Shown: positions 15,393 to 23,301 of the stretch, in pieces | Numbering within the stretch: position 1 is the first letter of the stretch | How the letters are laid out: every line of letters begins with the position of its first letter | Assembly (NCBI GenBank): GCA_030426145.1 | Contig: JAUHZF010000064.1 | Span: forward strand, 1-32,127 | From: Polyangia bacterium | Lineage (GTDB): Bacteria; Myxococcota_A; Polyangia; Polyangiales; Polyangiaceae | DNA length: 32,127 nt | Reading direction: 5' to 3' | Program-made: the position numbers and the translations under genes | The notes under the pieces: model-generated | Seen by the model: the letters and a program-made list of their open reading frames with translations, nothing else | Database searches by the model: none | What the model was told of the DNA's origin: nothing

Positions 15393-16790
15393 ATGCGCCC
15401 GGCCGTGACGAAGGGATGGAAGGTGCTGGCGCTCCTGCTCCTCTACGCGATGGGATCGTGGGGAGCGGCGCGACTCGGATGGGCCGAGCCCCTGGTCGAC
15501 GTGGCCACGGTGCTCTCCCTCGTGGCGCCTTTTCGTTCGCCCGAGGCTCCCGCACCGCCTGCACCGCCACCGGCCGATGGCGGGTGGGTGGCACCTGCGC
15601 CTCCCGTGGTCGCCGCTTCCGCAAGCGTGGCGAGCGATGCGCAAGGTGCGCCACCGGGCAGCTGGGAAGCGTGGCTGGCCAAGCTCCAGGCCCGCCGCGC
15701 CGGACGTCCGGGCAAACTGCGCGTGCTTCAACTCGGTGACTCCGAGCTCGTGGCCGACGGCCCCAGCCGTGAGGTGCGGACGCGGCTCCAGGCCATCTAC
15801 GGCGACGGCGGGGTGGGCTTCGTGCCCGTCGCTTCCCCGGTTCGCTACTACGACCACAGCCGGGTCAAGGCGCTCCCGCCGCGGAGCATGTTTCCCTACC
15901 GCTTCACCCAGTCTCGGCTCGAGGACACCGACTACGGCCCCGTGGGCATCGCCTTCCGCGCGACCGCAGGGGCGCGAGGGGCGGTGGAGCTGTTGGGGGA
16001 GACCGGGACCTGCCACCTGCGGCTTCACTACGCCCGGTTGCCCGGCGGGGGCGACGTGAAGGTCACCGCCGACGGCAAGGAGGTGATCGCCGTCTCTACC
16101 CAAGCCGATGCATGGACCCACGCGGTGGCCGAGGCGCCGCCCATGCCATGCCCGAAGCGCATCGAGACCAAGGTGGAGAATGCTCCGGCGCGCCTCTTCG
16201 GGTTCGAGCTCGAGCGCGAGGGCGACGGCCTCGTGTGGTCGACCATGGGTGTGCTCGGCGCACGCATCGACCAGTTCGCAGTGTACGGACCCGGTCGCCT
16301 CGAGCCGGGCCTCGCCGCCTTGCGCCCAGACCTGCTCGTCATCAACTTCGGTCTCAACCGGGCCGCTGGCCCCTGGCGCCCGCCCGACACCTACGTCGGT
16401 GAGGCGGCGGCGGTGCTGAAGCGCATGCGTGCCGCCGTACCCGCTGCCGCGTGCCTCGTCATCGCCCCATATCCCTGTGGGGACCCCGCCCACGGACGCC
16501 CGGGCTACGTGAGTGAGGCCGTGAGTCTGGCCCAGCGCGAGGCGGCGAAACAGGCCGGGTGCGCGTTCATGAACCGGTTCACCCTCGCCGGTGGGGCGTC
16601 GCAGATCGGGGCTTGGCGCCGAACCCGCGTGCCCGTGCTGTCGGGCGACTACACCCACCTCACCAACGATGGCGCCGCGCGCATGGGCCAGGCCATGTCC
16701 GACGTGCTGCTCGCCATCTTCGAAGGGCGTGCGTTGCCGCCCCAACCCTTGTCACTGACCGGACCCAATCGGCCGGCCAAGACGCCCTGA
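15393..16790 (+). CDS. SGNH/GDSL-family protein, putative O-acetyl transfer partner of the MBOAT protein
   Basis: 465 residues from the ATG at 15393, preceded by GCGAGG; earlier in-frame codons overlap the divergent HDOD gene. One N-terminal hydrophobic segment (about 9-29) followed by a Pro/Ala-rich linker (50-75) places the catalytic part outside the cytoplasmic membrane. The SGNH motifs are LGDSE (Ser117), VINFGLNR (Asn322) and SGDYTHLTNDG (Asp419, His422), giving the Ser-Asp-His triad. Between Ser117 and Asn322 a beta-rich insert is predicted. The stop overlaps the MBOAT start in TGATG, so the proteins are made together. In PatA/PatB, AlgI/AlgJ-X and DltB/DltD systems the same pairing moves acyl groups across the membrane onto glycans. 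The target polymer is unknown. Confidence 0.88.
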   Translation: MRPAVTKGWKVLALLLLYAMGSWGAARLGWAEPLVDVATVLSLVAPFRSPEAPAPPAPPPADGGWVAPAPPVVAASASVASDAQGAPPGSWEAWLAKLQARRAGRPGKLRVLQLGDSELVADGPSREVRTRLQAIYGDGGVGFVPVASPVRYYDHSRVKALPPRSMFPYRFTQSRLEDTDYGPVGIAFRATAGARGAVELLGETGTCHLRLHYARLPGGGDVKVTADGKEVIAVSTQADAWTHAVAEAPPMPCPKRIETKVENAPARLFGFELEREGDGLVWSTMGVLGARIDQFAVYGPGRLEPGLAALRPDLLVINFGLNRAAGPWRPPDTYVGEAAAVLKRMRAAVPAAACLVIAPYPCGDPAHGRPGYVSEAVSLAQREAAKQAGCAFMNRFTLAGGASQIGAWRRTRVPVLSGDYTHLTNDGAARMGQAMSDVLLAIFEGRALPPQPLSLTGPNRPAKTP

Positions 16791-18199
16791 TGCTCTTCCA
16801 CACGCCCGCCTTCGGCATCTTCCTCGTCGTCTGTGTGACGGTGGCGTGGCTCCTTGCGCGGCGGCCGCAGGCACGGCTCTGGTTCTTGCTCGTCGCGAGC
16901 TACTACTTCTACGCCTGCTGGGAGCCGCGCTTCGTGGTGCTCATGGCCGGCTGTGCGGTGCTCGACTGGGGGGGCGCGCTTCTCATCGCGCGTCAGCGCC
17001 ATCGCAGCGCGCGGGGGGCCATCCTCGCGGTCGTGGGGGGCCTGCACCTCGGTCTGCTCGGCCTGTGGAAGTACGCTGACTTCATTCTCGAGGCCCTCGC
17101 ACCGCTCGGGCTCGACGCGCGGCCCACGGGGCTGGTTCTCCCGGTGGGGATCTCCTTCTTCACGTTCCAGGGGATCGGCTACGTCGTCGACGTGTGCAAG
17201 GGCCGCGTCGGGGCCGAGCGCTCGCTGTGGCGGGTGATGCTGTTTCTCGCCTTCTTCCCCCAGCTGGTGGCGGGGCCCATCGTACGGGCGGACCGCCTCC
17301 TGCCGCAGCTGGGCGGGCAGGGACATCCCCCACCATCGCTCCACCTCGACGATCGCGATTTCTCGCGGGGGATCTCTCTCCTGATTCTGGGGCTCGCCAA
17401 GAAGGCCATTCTCGCCGATGTGCTCGCGCGCGAGATCGTGGACCGCGTCTTCGACCTTCCGCGCATGTACACCGGCCCCGAGGTGCTGGCCGCCGTCTAT
17501 GGCTACGCCCTTCAGATCTACGGCGACTTCTCCGGCTACAGCGACATGGCGGTGGGCATGGCCTTGCTGTTCGGCATCTCCCTACCGCGTAACTTCGACC
17601 GTCCCTATCGCGCGGCGTCGCTGCAGAACTTTTGGCGTCGCTGGCACATCACGCTGTCGATCTGGCTGCGCGACTACCTCTACATCCCCCTCGGGGGCAA
17701 CCGTGGCTCGAAGGTGGCACGCGACCGCAATCTGCTCGTGACGATGGTGCTCGGAGGTCTGTGGCACGGCGCTGCCTGGACCTTCGTGGCCTGGGGCGGG
17801 ATGCATGGGGTCTGGCTCATCGTGGAGCGGCGACTCGGACTCGCCGGCGAGCGGAGTACGTGGTGGCGCAAGGCGCTCGGGGTCTTCGTGACCTTCCACG
17901 TGGTGTGTCTGGCTTGGATCTTCTTCCGCGCTCCATCGTTCGAGGGCGCGGCGGAGATGATCCTCCAGTTGGGTCGAGGGGGATGGGATGCCGCGCCCAA
18001 CCTCAACCGCACCATCCTCGGGGTGCTCGCGTTCGGCCTCGTCGAGCAGGCACTGCCCGACGATTGGGGTCGGCGGGTGTACGGGCTCTTCGTCCGCGCC
18101 CCCGCGCTTGCCCAAGCTGCCGTGCTCGTGCTCGTGCTGCGATTGGTGGGCGCCATGAGTCAGGGCGGAAGCAGCCCCTTCATCTATTTCCAGTTCTGA
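16790..18199 (+). CDS. MBOAT-family O-acyltransferase (AlgI-type)
   Basis: 469 residues with many hydrophobic segments, typical of AlgI/PatA membrane-bound O-acyltransferases. Family signatures are FPQLVAGPIVRADRLLPQL (155 on), YGDFSGYSDMAVG (244 on), NFWRRWHITLSIWLRDYLYIPLGG (280 on) with His286, and GLWHGAAWTFVAWGGMHG with the presumed catalytic His326. The protein ends with SSPFIYFQF, the usual AlgI C-terminus. It takes acetyl groups from a cytoplasmic donor and passes them across the membrane, here presumably to the SGNH protein encoded just upstream with a 1-nt stop/start overlap. No alginate or cellulose genes are nearby, so alginate acetylation should not be assumed; peptidoglycan or a capsular or exopolysaccharide are alternatives. 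Confidence 0.94.
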   Translation: MLFHTPAFGIFLVVCVTVAWLLARRPQARLWFLLVASYYFYACWEPRFVVLMAGCAVLDWGGALLIARQRHRSARGAILAVVGGLHLGLLGLWKYADFILEALAPLGLDARPTGLVLPVGISFFTFQGIGYVVDVCKGRVGAERSLWRVMLFLAFFPQLVAGPIVRADRLLPQLGGQGHPPPSLHLDDRDFSRGISLLILGLAKKAILADVLAREIVDRVFDLPRMYTGPEVLAAVYGYALQIYGDFSGYSDMAVGMALLFGISLPRNFDRPYRAASLQNFWRRWHITLSIWLRDYLYIPLGGNRGSKVARDRNLLVTMVLGGLWHGAAWTFVAWGGMHGVWLIVERRLGLAGERSTWWRKALGVFVTFHVVCLAWIFFRAPSFEGAAEMILQLGRGGWDAAPNLNRTILGVLAFGLVEQALPDDWGRRVYGLFVRAPALAQAAVLVLVLRLVGAMSQGGSSPFIYFQF

Positions 18200-18226
18200 G
18201 GCTCGCTCAAGGGCTCGACGTTTCAA

Positions 18227-18244
18227 CCGTTCTCCAGGGAACGG
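18227..18244. other. Small inverted repeat between MBOAT and HDOD genes
   Basis: CCGTTC and GAACGG separated by 6 nt, in the 53-nt spacer before the second HDOD gene. It could be a weak hairpin or a binding site. No T-tract follows. Confidence 0.25.
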
Positions 18245-18252
18245 ACACGTCC

Positions 18253-19221
18253 ATGGCGCGCATCTCCAGCCTCTCCCCTCGCATCAGCCGGTGGCCGCGC
18301 AGGTCCTCTCGCGCCCCGCAAACCGCGCGGCGACCTGGCGTACGCAAGATCGGGCGACGGTACGCGCTCGCCGATCTCCCGGGGCTCCCGGTGGTCGTGG
18401 CGCGTCTGCTCGCCCTCGACCCGGAGAAGGGGGGCTACTTCGACGAGGTGGTCGACCTCGCCATGGAGGACCCGCCGCTCTGCGCGCGGATCATCGCCGC
18501 CGCCAATACCTGCGCCTCGGCGCCGGCAGTGCCCATCGTGGAGCTACGTCCCGCCGTCGCGCGGCTCGGCGTCACCCAGGTCTCTGGGATCGTGACCGCG
18601 GCTGCCCTCACCGAGATGTTCGGCAGCCGTCGGGCTGCCAAGCTCTGGTGGCATGCGCTCATGGTGGCAGCCGTGGCTCGCAGCATCGCCGAGCACCTCG
18701 ACCGCCCGGGGCTCACGCCCGCCACGGCCTACCTCGCCGGCCTCATGCACGACATCGGTCGCTTCATCATGTACGCCGACGATCCGTCGAGCCTCGATGA
18801 AGCCGAAGCGAGCCGTGAGGCCGGGCTCATCCCCATCGTCATCATCGAGCGGGAGCGGTTCGGCTACGACCACGCCCAGCTCGGGGCCGAGGCTTGTCGG
18901 CAGTGGGGCTTTCCCGAGCTCCTGTCTCGGGCCATTCGTCACCACCATGCGGTCGACCTCGAAGACCCGCGGTGGGACAACCCCAGCGGCTGGCTCATCC
19001 GGCTCGTGCACGTCGCCGACGCCCTGGCCACGAAGCACCTCGGTGACCCCGGGTTCTACGCCCGCACCCAAGGTGAACAGCGCTTCGCCGTCGAGCAGAC
19101 CATGGGCCCGGCGCTGGGCAACCTCGTCGCGCCCGCGGTGAAGCAGCTCGACCAGATCATCGCCGACGTCGAAGGGCTCGGGGCTGCGGTCGATCTGCCC
19201 CCGCGCCGGCCCCGGCACTGA
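18253..19221 (+). CDS. HDOD domain protein with intact HD-type metal motif
   Basis: 322 residues from the ATG at 18253. A basic, Arg/Ser-rich N-terminus (1-36) precedes an HDOD domain at about 38-280: ALADLPGLPVVVARLLALDPE, DPPLCARIIAAANTCAS and RPAVARLGVTQVSGIV. Unlike the other HDOD protein in this window, it keeps a plausible full HD set: His134, His166-Asp167 (GLMHDIGRF), His230-232 (IRHHHAVD), and His253 with Asp256 (LVHVADAL). It may therefore bind metal and hydrolyse a phosphoester, which is unusual for HDOD proteins; this is inference. It lies 53 nt after the MBOAT gene on the same strand. The stop is 3 nt from the convergent MATE gene. Confidence 0.88.
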   Translation: MARISSLSPRISRWPRRSSRAPQTARRPGVRKIGRRYALADLPGLPVVVARLLALDPEKGGYFDEVVDLAMEDPPLCARIIAAANTCASAPAVPIVELRPAVARLGVTQVSGIVTAAALTEMFGSRRAAKLWWHALMVAAVARSIAEHLDRPGLTPATAYLAGLMHDIGRFIMYADDPSSLDEAEASREAGLIPIVIIERERFGYDHAQLGAEACRQWGFPELLSRAIRHHHAVDLEDPRWDNPSGWLIRLVHVADALATKHLGDPGFYARTQGEQRFAVEQTMGPALGNLVAPAVKQLDQIIADVEGLGAAVDLPPRRPRH

Positions 19222-19224
19222 CCC

Positions 19225-20565
19225 TCACACCTCGACCCGGGCCCAGGCTCCCCGACGCCAGAGCCCGACGAAGACGCCGGCTTGAAGGAAGCGATGGGCC
19301 ACTTGGGCGATCCAGATCCCGAGGAGCCCGCACCCCCAGACAGGACCCACGAGGTAGGCGACGGGCAAGAAGAGGAACCACTGGAGGCCGATCCCCACCA
19401 CCATGACCCGGCGGCTGTCTCCGGCGCCGAGCATGGCGCTCTGAAGCACCATGCCCACCCCATCGATGAAGATGGTCGCGCCAATGATCCGCAATGGGAG
19501 GCGCCCGGCGGCGATGGTCGCAGCGTCGTCGGTGAAGACGTCGAGCAAGGTGCCCGGGACCGCGACCATGGGGGCACCGAGGACGAGCAAGATCACCACT
19601 GCGAGCTTCACCACGTCCCAACCCCACTGTGCGGCGTCATCGCTCTCGCCGCGCCCGAGGGCCTGACCCACCAGGGATGCGGCCGCCATACCGAGCCCGA
19701 TGGAGGGCAGGATGGCCACGAGCATCAGGTTGATGAGGATGTTGGCGGCGGCGAGGGACGTGGTCCCGACGCGGCCCACGATCCAGAAGAGCGTGGTCAT
19801 GCCACCGGCGAAGAAGACCTGGCGCACCCCACTCGGCACCGAGAGGTCGAGCATCGTGGCGATCGTCTTGCGGTCGGGGAGGCCTCGGAGAAAGCCAGCT
19901 TCCCGTGCGTGTCCCAAGGCCATGGCCACGTAGGTGATGGTGCCGACCCAGGTGGCGATGGCGCTCCCGATGCCCGCTCCCGTTGCCCCGAGGGCGGGCA
20001 TGCCGAACTTGCCGAAGATGAGGGTGTAGTTGAGGAAGAAGTTGCAGACGTGCATCGTCAGCAACGACCTCAGGTAGAGCCGCGACAGGTTCACACCGTT
20101 GAAGTAGCCACGGAACGAGAAGTTCATGCCCACGGCGGTGATCGCGCACAGGCGCGCCTGCAGGTAGGGCACCCCTTCCGCGATGACCTCGGGGTCGTCG
20201 TTCAGATAGGGGTAGAAGCTGGGAGCCAAGACGAAGAGCACCACCGACAGCGGGATCCCGAGGCCGATGGCCATCAGGAGACCACCGTTGAGAGGCACGG
20301 CCATCTCCGCTTCGCGACCCTCGCCTTTTCGGCGCGCGGCCATGGCCTGCACGCCCGACGAGAGGCCCATCAAAAACGCGGACGACACGAAGGCAGCGAA
20401 GCTGCTCATGCCCACCGCCGCGAGCGCGTGTTTCCCCTGCGACCCGACCATGCCGGTGTCGATGAGGTTCATCGCGTTCTGCGAGACCATGCCCCCCATG
20501 ATGGGGAGGGCGAGGTCGAGGATCTTCTTCGTGCGAGGGGCGAGCACGGCAGGCCAGCGTGACAC
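19225..20565 (-). CDS. MATE family efflux transporter
   Basis: 446 residues and about 12 hydrophobic segments, the standard size and layout of MATE/NorM exporters. It starts with LALPIMGGMVSQNAMNLIDTGMVG, the typical first helix with the MATE 'xNxxDxxMVG' pattern. The second half repeats the fold (SVPSGVRQVFFAGGMTTLFWIVGR). These proteins export cationic compounds in exchange for Na+ or H+. The acidic residue of TM1 is Asp (NLIDTGM). GTG start at 20565, directly after the only plausible upstream codon. No obvious Shine-Dalgarno sequence. It is divergent from the Cys-rich lipoprotein, 42 nt away. The substrate is unknown. Confidence 0.94.
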   Translation of the reverse strand: MSRWPAVLAPRTKKILDLALPIMGGMVSQNAMNLIDTGMVGSQGKHALAAVGMSSFAAFVSSAFLMGLSSGVQAMAARRKGEGREAEMAVPLNGGLLMAIGLGIPLSVVLFVLAPSFYPYLNDDPEVIAEGVPYLQARLCAITAVGMNFSFRGYFNGVNLSRLYLRSLLTMHVCNFFLNYTLIFGKFGMPALGATGAGIGSAIATWVGTITYVAMALGHAREAGFLRGLPDRKTIATMLDLSVPSGVRQVFFAGGMTTLFWIVGRVGTTSLAAANILINLMLVAILPSIGLGMAAASLVGQALGRGESDDAAQWGWDVVKLAVVILLVLGAPMVAVPGTLLDVFTDDAATIAAGRLPLRIIGATIFIDGVGMVLQSAMLGAGDSRRVMVVGIGLQWFLFLPVAYLVGPVWGCGLLGIWIAQVAHRFLQAGVFVGLWRRGAWARVEV

Positions 20566-20595
20566 CTTTTGACCGGGGCGAGAAACGGCCTCTGC

Positions 20596-20601
20596 TAGAG
20601 T
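20596..20601 (+). promoter_or_regulatory. Candidate -10 element of the Cys-rich lipoprotein gene
   Basis: TAGAGT followed by 6 nt and then ATG at 20608. A good TTGACC at 20569-20574 lies 21 nt upstream, longer than the usual 16-19 nt, so the -35 assignment is doubtful. Confidence 0.42.
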
Positions 20602-20607
20602 GGTGCC

Positions 20608-22464
20608 ATGCTCAGTCGCGCGACGTGGAGCTTCCTCGTCGCGGCCGGGGTCGCCACCGCGGCCTGTCAGGACCCGACGCAGATCAAGGTGAGGGTCACC
20701 ACCCAGGCCATTCCCTGCGGGGAGGAGGCTGGCGAGGTGGGCTCCACGGTATTCCTGTCGGGTGCTTCGGCCACCGACTTGCGCGACGAAGTCATCACCG
20801 AGAGGTGCGAGGCGCAGCCCGGCGGGGCGAGCATCGGGGACCTCACCTACATCCCGAGCGGTGACGACGAGGCTCGCTTCACGGTCGAGGTCTACCTCGG
20901 TCTCGGCGACCGCCGCGCCGAGTCATGCCCCGCAGCCTGCGCTAGCGACTGCGTCGACGGCTGCGAGGGATGCATTCGAGCCAGCCGGCGAATGAGCTTC
21001 GTACCCCACCAGAAGCTGCTCATGACCATCGTGGGCGACCTCGCGTGTGATGGGGTCTGCTGTGACGGTGGCTCCACTTGTGTGGATGGGTCGTGTGTCT
21101 CGAACGAGATCGCGCCCTGCGCGGAGGGGGACCCCGAATGTGGGGATGGCGGCGTCGGTGGCGGTGGTGGTGGTGGTGCAGATGAGGTCCGCACCGTGGT
21201 GGGCGTCTACGACGTCGCGCTCCAGAACTCGGTGACGGCGCATCTTCTCGGCCACATCGAGGGCGGGGAACGGCGACAGGGTTACGTCGCGGCCCTCGAC
21301 GCGACAGGCGCGCAGCCTCGCGCGATGCGTTGCGCGTCCGAGGGCGGAGACGTGACCATGATCTCGGCCGTTCCGGGACAGGGACGCATCTACGCGCTCG
21401 GGCGCTGGGACGGAACCGGCCCCCTTCTGTGTCGCGAGGGCGATCTCGAGGTTCGCCTCGATGGCGAGCGCGAGAGCCAGGGTTTCGTCCTCGTTCGGTC
21501 CTTGCGTGCCGACGAGCCTCCGCAGCTTCATCTCGTGGGGAGCTGGGCCTCGTCGTCGACGGTGGAGCTGGCCGACATCGCCTTCGTGTCCTCGAGCCAG
21601 ATGCTCGTGGTGGGTTATGCGAACGGTGCCTTCTTCGAGCCCGGGGGCGCAAACCCGAAGCCGGGCACCGGCCTGTTGCTCGTGCCGTTGACGCGCGACC
21701 CGAACGCCGGCTTGACGCCACGGAGCGTCTCGATCTTCGCCACCACCAGTCCCTTCCTCGACATCGGCGCGGTCGGTCGTCTCGACCAGGTCGGAGCGCT
21801 GGTCGCGGGGCGCATGGACGCCGGGCAGATCACCATTGGCATCGATGCGGGCAGCACGGCTGGATCGCTGCAACGGGACGTGGTGGTGGCGCTGGCCTCC
21901 AGCAACTTCGACGAGCCGCTTGCGGGGGCGATCACGGTGGTCGAGGTGGAATCGGACGAGCTCGAGCTCGACGGCCTGGGCTACGCTGGCAACGGGGGAG
22001 ATGGGTTGGGCCTGCTCGCCATACGCCATGGGGGTGACATCTCCGTCCCCTCGGTCGCTCTTCCCACGCTCGGGCCCGGCTGTACCATGCTCCCGGTGCG
22101 CGTCGACGGTTCGGGAGACCCGGAAGTGGCCCATGCGTACGGCCCTTGTGAGCGCATGCTCGTAGGGCGTTCCAACCTCGGGCGGGATCAGGACCTGGTC
22201 ACGCGCGTCGTGGCTGGCGACTGGAGCTTCGGCTGGTCTGGTGGGGCCGGGACGACCGCGGGGCCGAATCACCTTCTTCTCTCGGAGCGGGCGTCAGTGG
22301 CCGGGATGTATCAGCTCGGCGACCCGAAGCAGCTCTACGTCGGCGGGACCACGGCCGACGAGAGCTTGCTCGATGCCCAGGGCTTCACACCATGCGATGG
22401 GCCCCAGTTCGTGTGGGGGGACAGTGGTGAGCGCCCCTTCCTGCGGTGTTACGCCTCGCCCTGA
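20608..22464 (+). CDS. Cys-rich lipoprotein of unknown function
   Basis: 618 residues. The signal (LVAAGVATAAC) with a lipobox Cys at residue 20 marks a lipoprotein. A Cys-rich section at about 107-178 (ESCPAACASDCVDGCEGC, then CDGVCCDGGSTCVDGSC) is followed by a poly-Gly linker (GGVGGGGGGGADE). About 400 residues of beta-rich sequence follow, with recurring short hydrophobic strands (VYDVALQ, GYVAALDATG, RIYALGRWDG, LHLVGSW, LLVPLTRD), suggesting a propeller-like or repeat fold. The first ~100 residues (TQIKVRVTTQAIPC) form a separate small domain. This architecture is common in myxobacterial surface proteins. I do not recognise a family. It overlaps the convergent HugZ-like gene by 16 nt. 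Confidence 0.85.
   Translation: MLSRATWSFLVAAGVATAACQDPTQIKVRVTTQAIPCGEEAGEVGSTVFLSGASATDLRDEVITERCEAQPGGASIGDLTYIPSGDDEARFTVEVYLGLGDRRAESCPAACASDCVDGCEGCIRASRRMSFVPHQKLLMTIVGDLACDGVCCDGGSTCVDGSCVSNEIAPCAEGDPECGDGGVGGGGGGGADEVRTVVGVYDVALQNSVTAHLLGHIEGGERRQGYVAALDATGAQPRAMRCASEGGDVTMISAVPGQGRIYALGRWDGTGPLLCREGDLEVRLDGERESQGFVLVRSLRADEPPQLHLVGSWASSSTVELADIAFVSSSQMLVVGYANGAFFEPGGANPKPGTGLLLVPLTRDPNAGLTPRSVSIFATTSPFLDIGAVGRLDQVGALVAGRMDAGQITIGIDAGSTAGSLQRDVVVALASSNFDEPLAGAITVVEVESDELELDGLGYAGNGGDGLGLLAIRHGGDISVPSVALPTLGPGCTMLPVRVDGSGDPEVAHAYGPCERMLVGRSNLGRDQDLVTRVVAGDWSFGWSGGAGTTAGPNHLLLSERASVAGMYQLGDPKQLYVGGTTADESLLDAQGFTPCDGPQFVWGDSGERPFLRCYASP
21163..21177 (+). repeat. In-frame (GGT)5 tract encoding the Gly linker
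   Basis: Five consecutive GGT codons, flanked by GGT GGC, inside the lipoprotein gene. It codes the Gly7 linker and could change length by slippage without shifting the frame. Confidence 0.7.
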
Positions 22465-23240
22465 GATGATGCGAGCTGCGCCCGCGCACGCTTCAAGAGT
22501 GCGACCATGGCAGCGCGGGCGTCGGGGCCTTCGACGAGCGGGGTGTCGAACGCGATGCGGGCCGGACGAGGTCCGTCGTCGGTCTCCACGCTGAGCTCGA
22601 AGCCGAAGCGGTCGACCGCGGTCATGGTGGCGCGCTCGGCCCAGGTCGCACGGGTGAAGGCCTGGGCGTAGGCGACGAGGGCATCCGCGTGGTCCTCGTT
22701 CATGTGGTCGATGATGCCGCGAGCGCTCTCGGCGATGGGGTCGGGCCGGGCCGCCTGCCATGCCTCGGCCTCGACCCACGACATGCGTCCGTAGCCGCCG
22801 ATGTAACGAATGCGGTCGACCGCGAGCCGATAGAAGCCGAAGTCTTTGAAGTCGACGTAGTAGCTGGCTTCGGGGTGTCGCATGAGGAAGGCTTCGCGCA
22901 CCTCGACCGCGTCGGTCGGACGGCAACGACCGACGAGGGTGACCCGACCGTTCGCGAGCGGGTCGTCGGCGACGTCTTCGCTCACGAGGAGGGAAGCGCG
23001 GTCGTCGCCCTCGAGGTTGTGGGTGTGACTCGCCATCTGGCTCACGAGGAAGACGGGGTCACCTTCGAAGAGTGCGAAGGTGACGTAGGAAGGGTAGGGG
23101 AAGCCGTCGTCGGTGAGGGTGCCGAGAGCACCGGTGCGCTCGCCGGCGACGAGGGTTCGCGCGCGCTCGGCATGGCTGGGGGCAGCCACGTCGTCGTCGG
23201 TGAGGGGGAGCTCCTTGGATGGACCGTGGTTTCTCGTCAC
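22449..23240 (-). CDS. HugZ-like pyridoxamine 5'-phosphate oxidase family protein with DUF2470 domain
   Basis: 263 residues. The N-terminal PNPOx-like split barrel is at about 20-160 (TGALGTLTDDGFPYPSYVTFAL, HTHNLEGDDRASLLV, RVTLVGRCRP). The C-terminal DUF2470 domain is at about 170-260 (GIIDHMNEDHADALVAYAQAF, DRFGFELSV). This two-domain form occurs in HugZ-type haem-binding or haem-degrading proteins and in their plant relatives. FMN use or haem oxygenase activity is not shown here. GTG start at 23240 with TAGGCT 7 nt upstream. The gene is divergent from a small membrane protein and overlaps the preceding lipoprotein gene's 3' end by 16 nt. Family confident, reaction tentative. Confidence 0.88.
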   Translation of the reverse strand: MTRNHGPSKELPLTDDDVAAPSHAERARTLVAGERTGALGTLTDDGFPYPSYVTFALFEGDPVFLVSQMASHTHNLEGDDRASLLVSEDVADDPLANGRVTLVGRCRPTDAVEVREAFLMRHPEASYYVDFKDFGFYRLAVDRIRYIGGYGRMSWVEAEAWQAARPDPIAESARGIIDHMNEDHADALVAYAQAFTRATWAERATMTAVDRFGFELSVETDDGPRPARIAFDTPLVEGPDARAAMVALLKRARAQLASSQGEA

Positions 23241-23247
23241 ATCGCAG

Positions 23248-23253
23248 AGCCTA
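23248..23253 (-). promoter_or_regulatory. Candidate -10 element of the HugZ-like gene
   Basis: TAGGCT on the minus strand followed by 7 nt and then GTG at 23240. No convincing -35 sequence. Confidence 0.38.
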
Positions 23254-23288
23254 CACCGGGGTGGCTACCCTCGGGGGCACACAAGCCC

Positions 23289-23294
23289 TAAGCT
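23289..23294 (+). promoter_or_regulatory. Candidate -10 element of the two-TM coiled-coil gene
   Basis: TAAGCT followed by 7 nt and then GTG at 23302. No convincing -35 sequence. It faces the HugZ-like promoter across 35 nt. Confidence 0.38.
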
Positions 23295-23301
23295 GTGCGG
23301 C

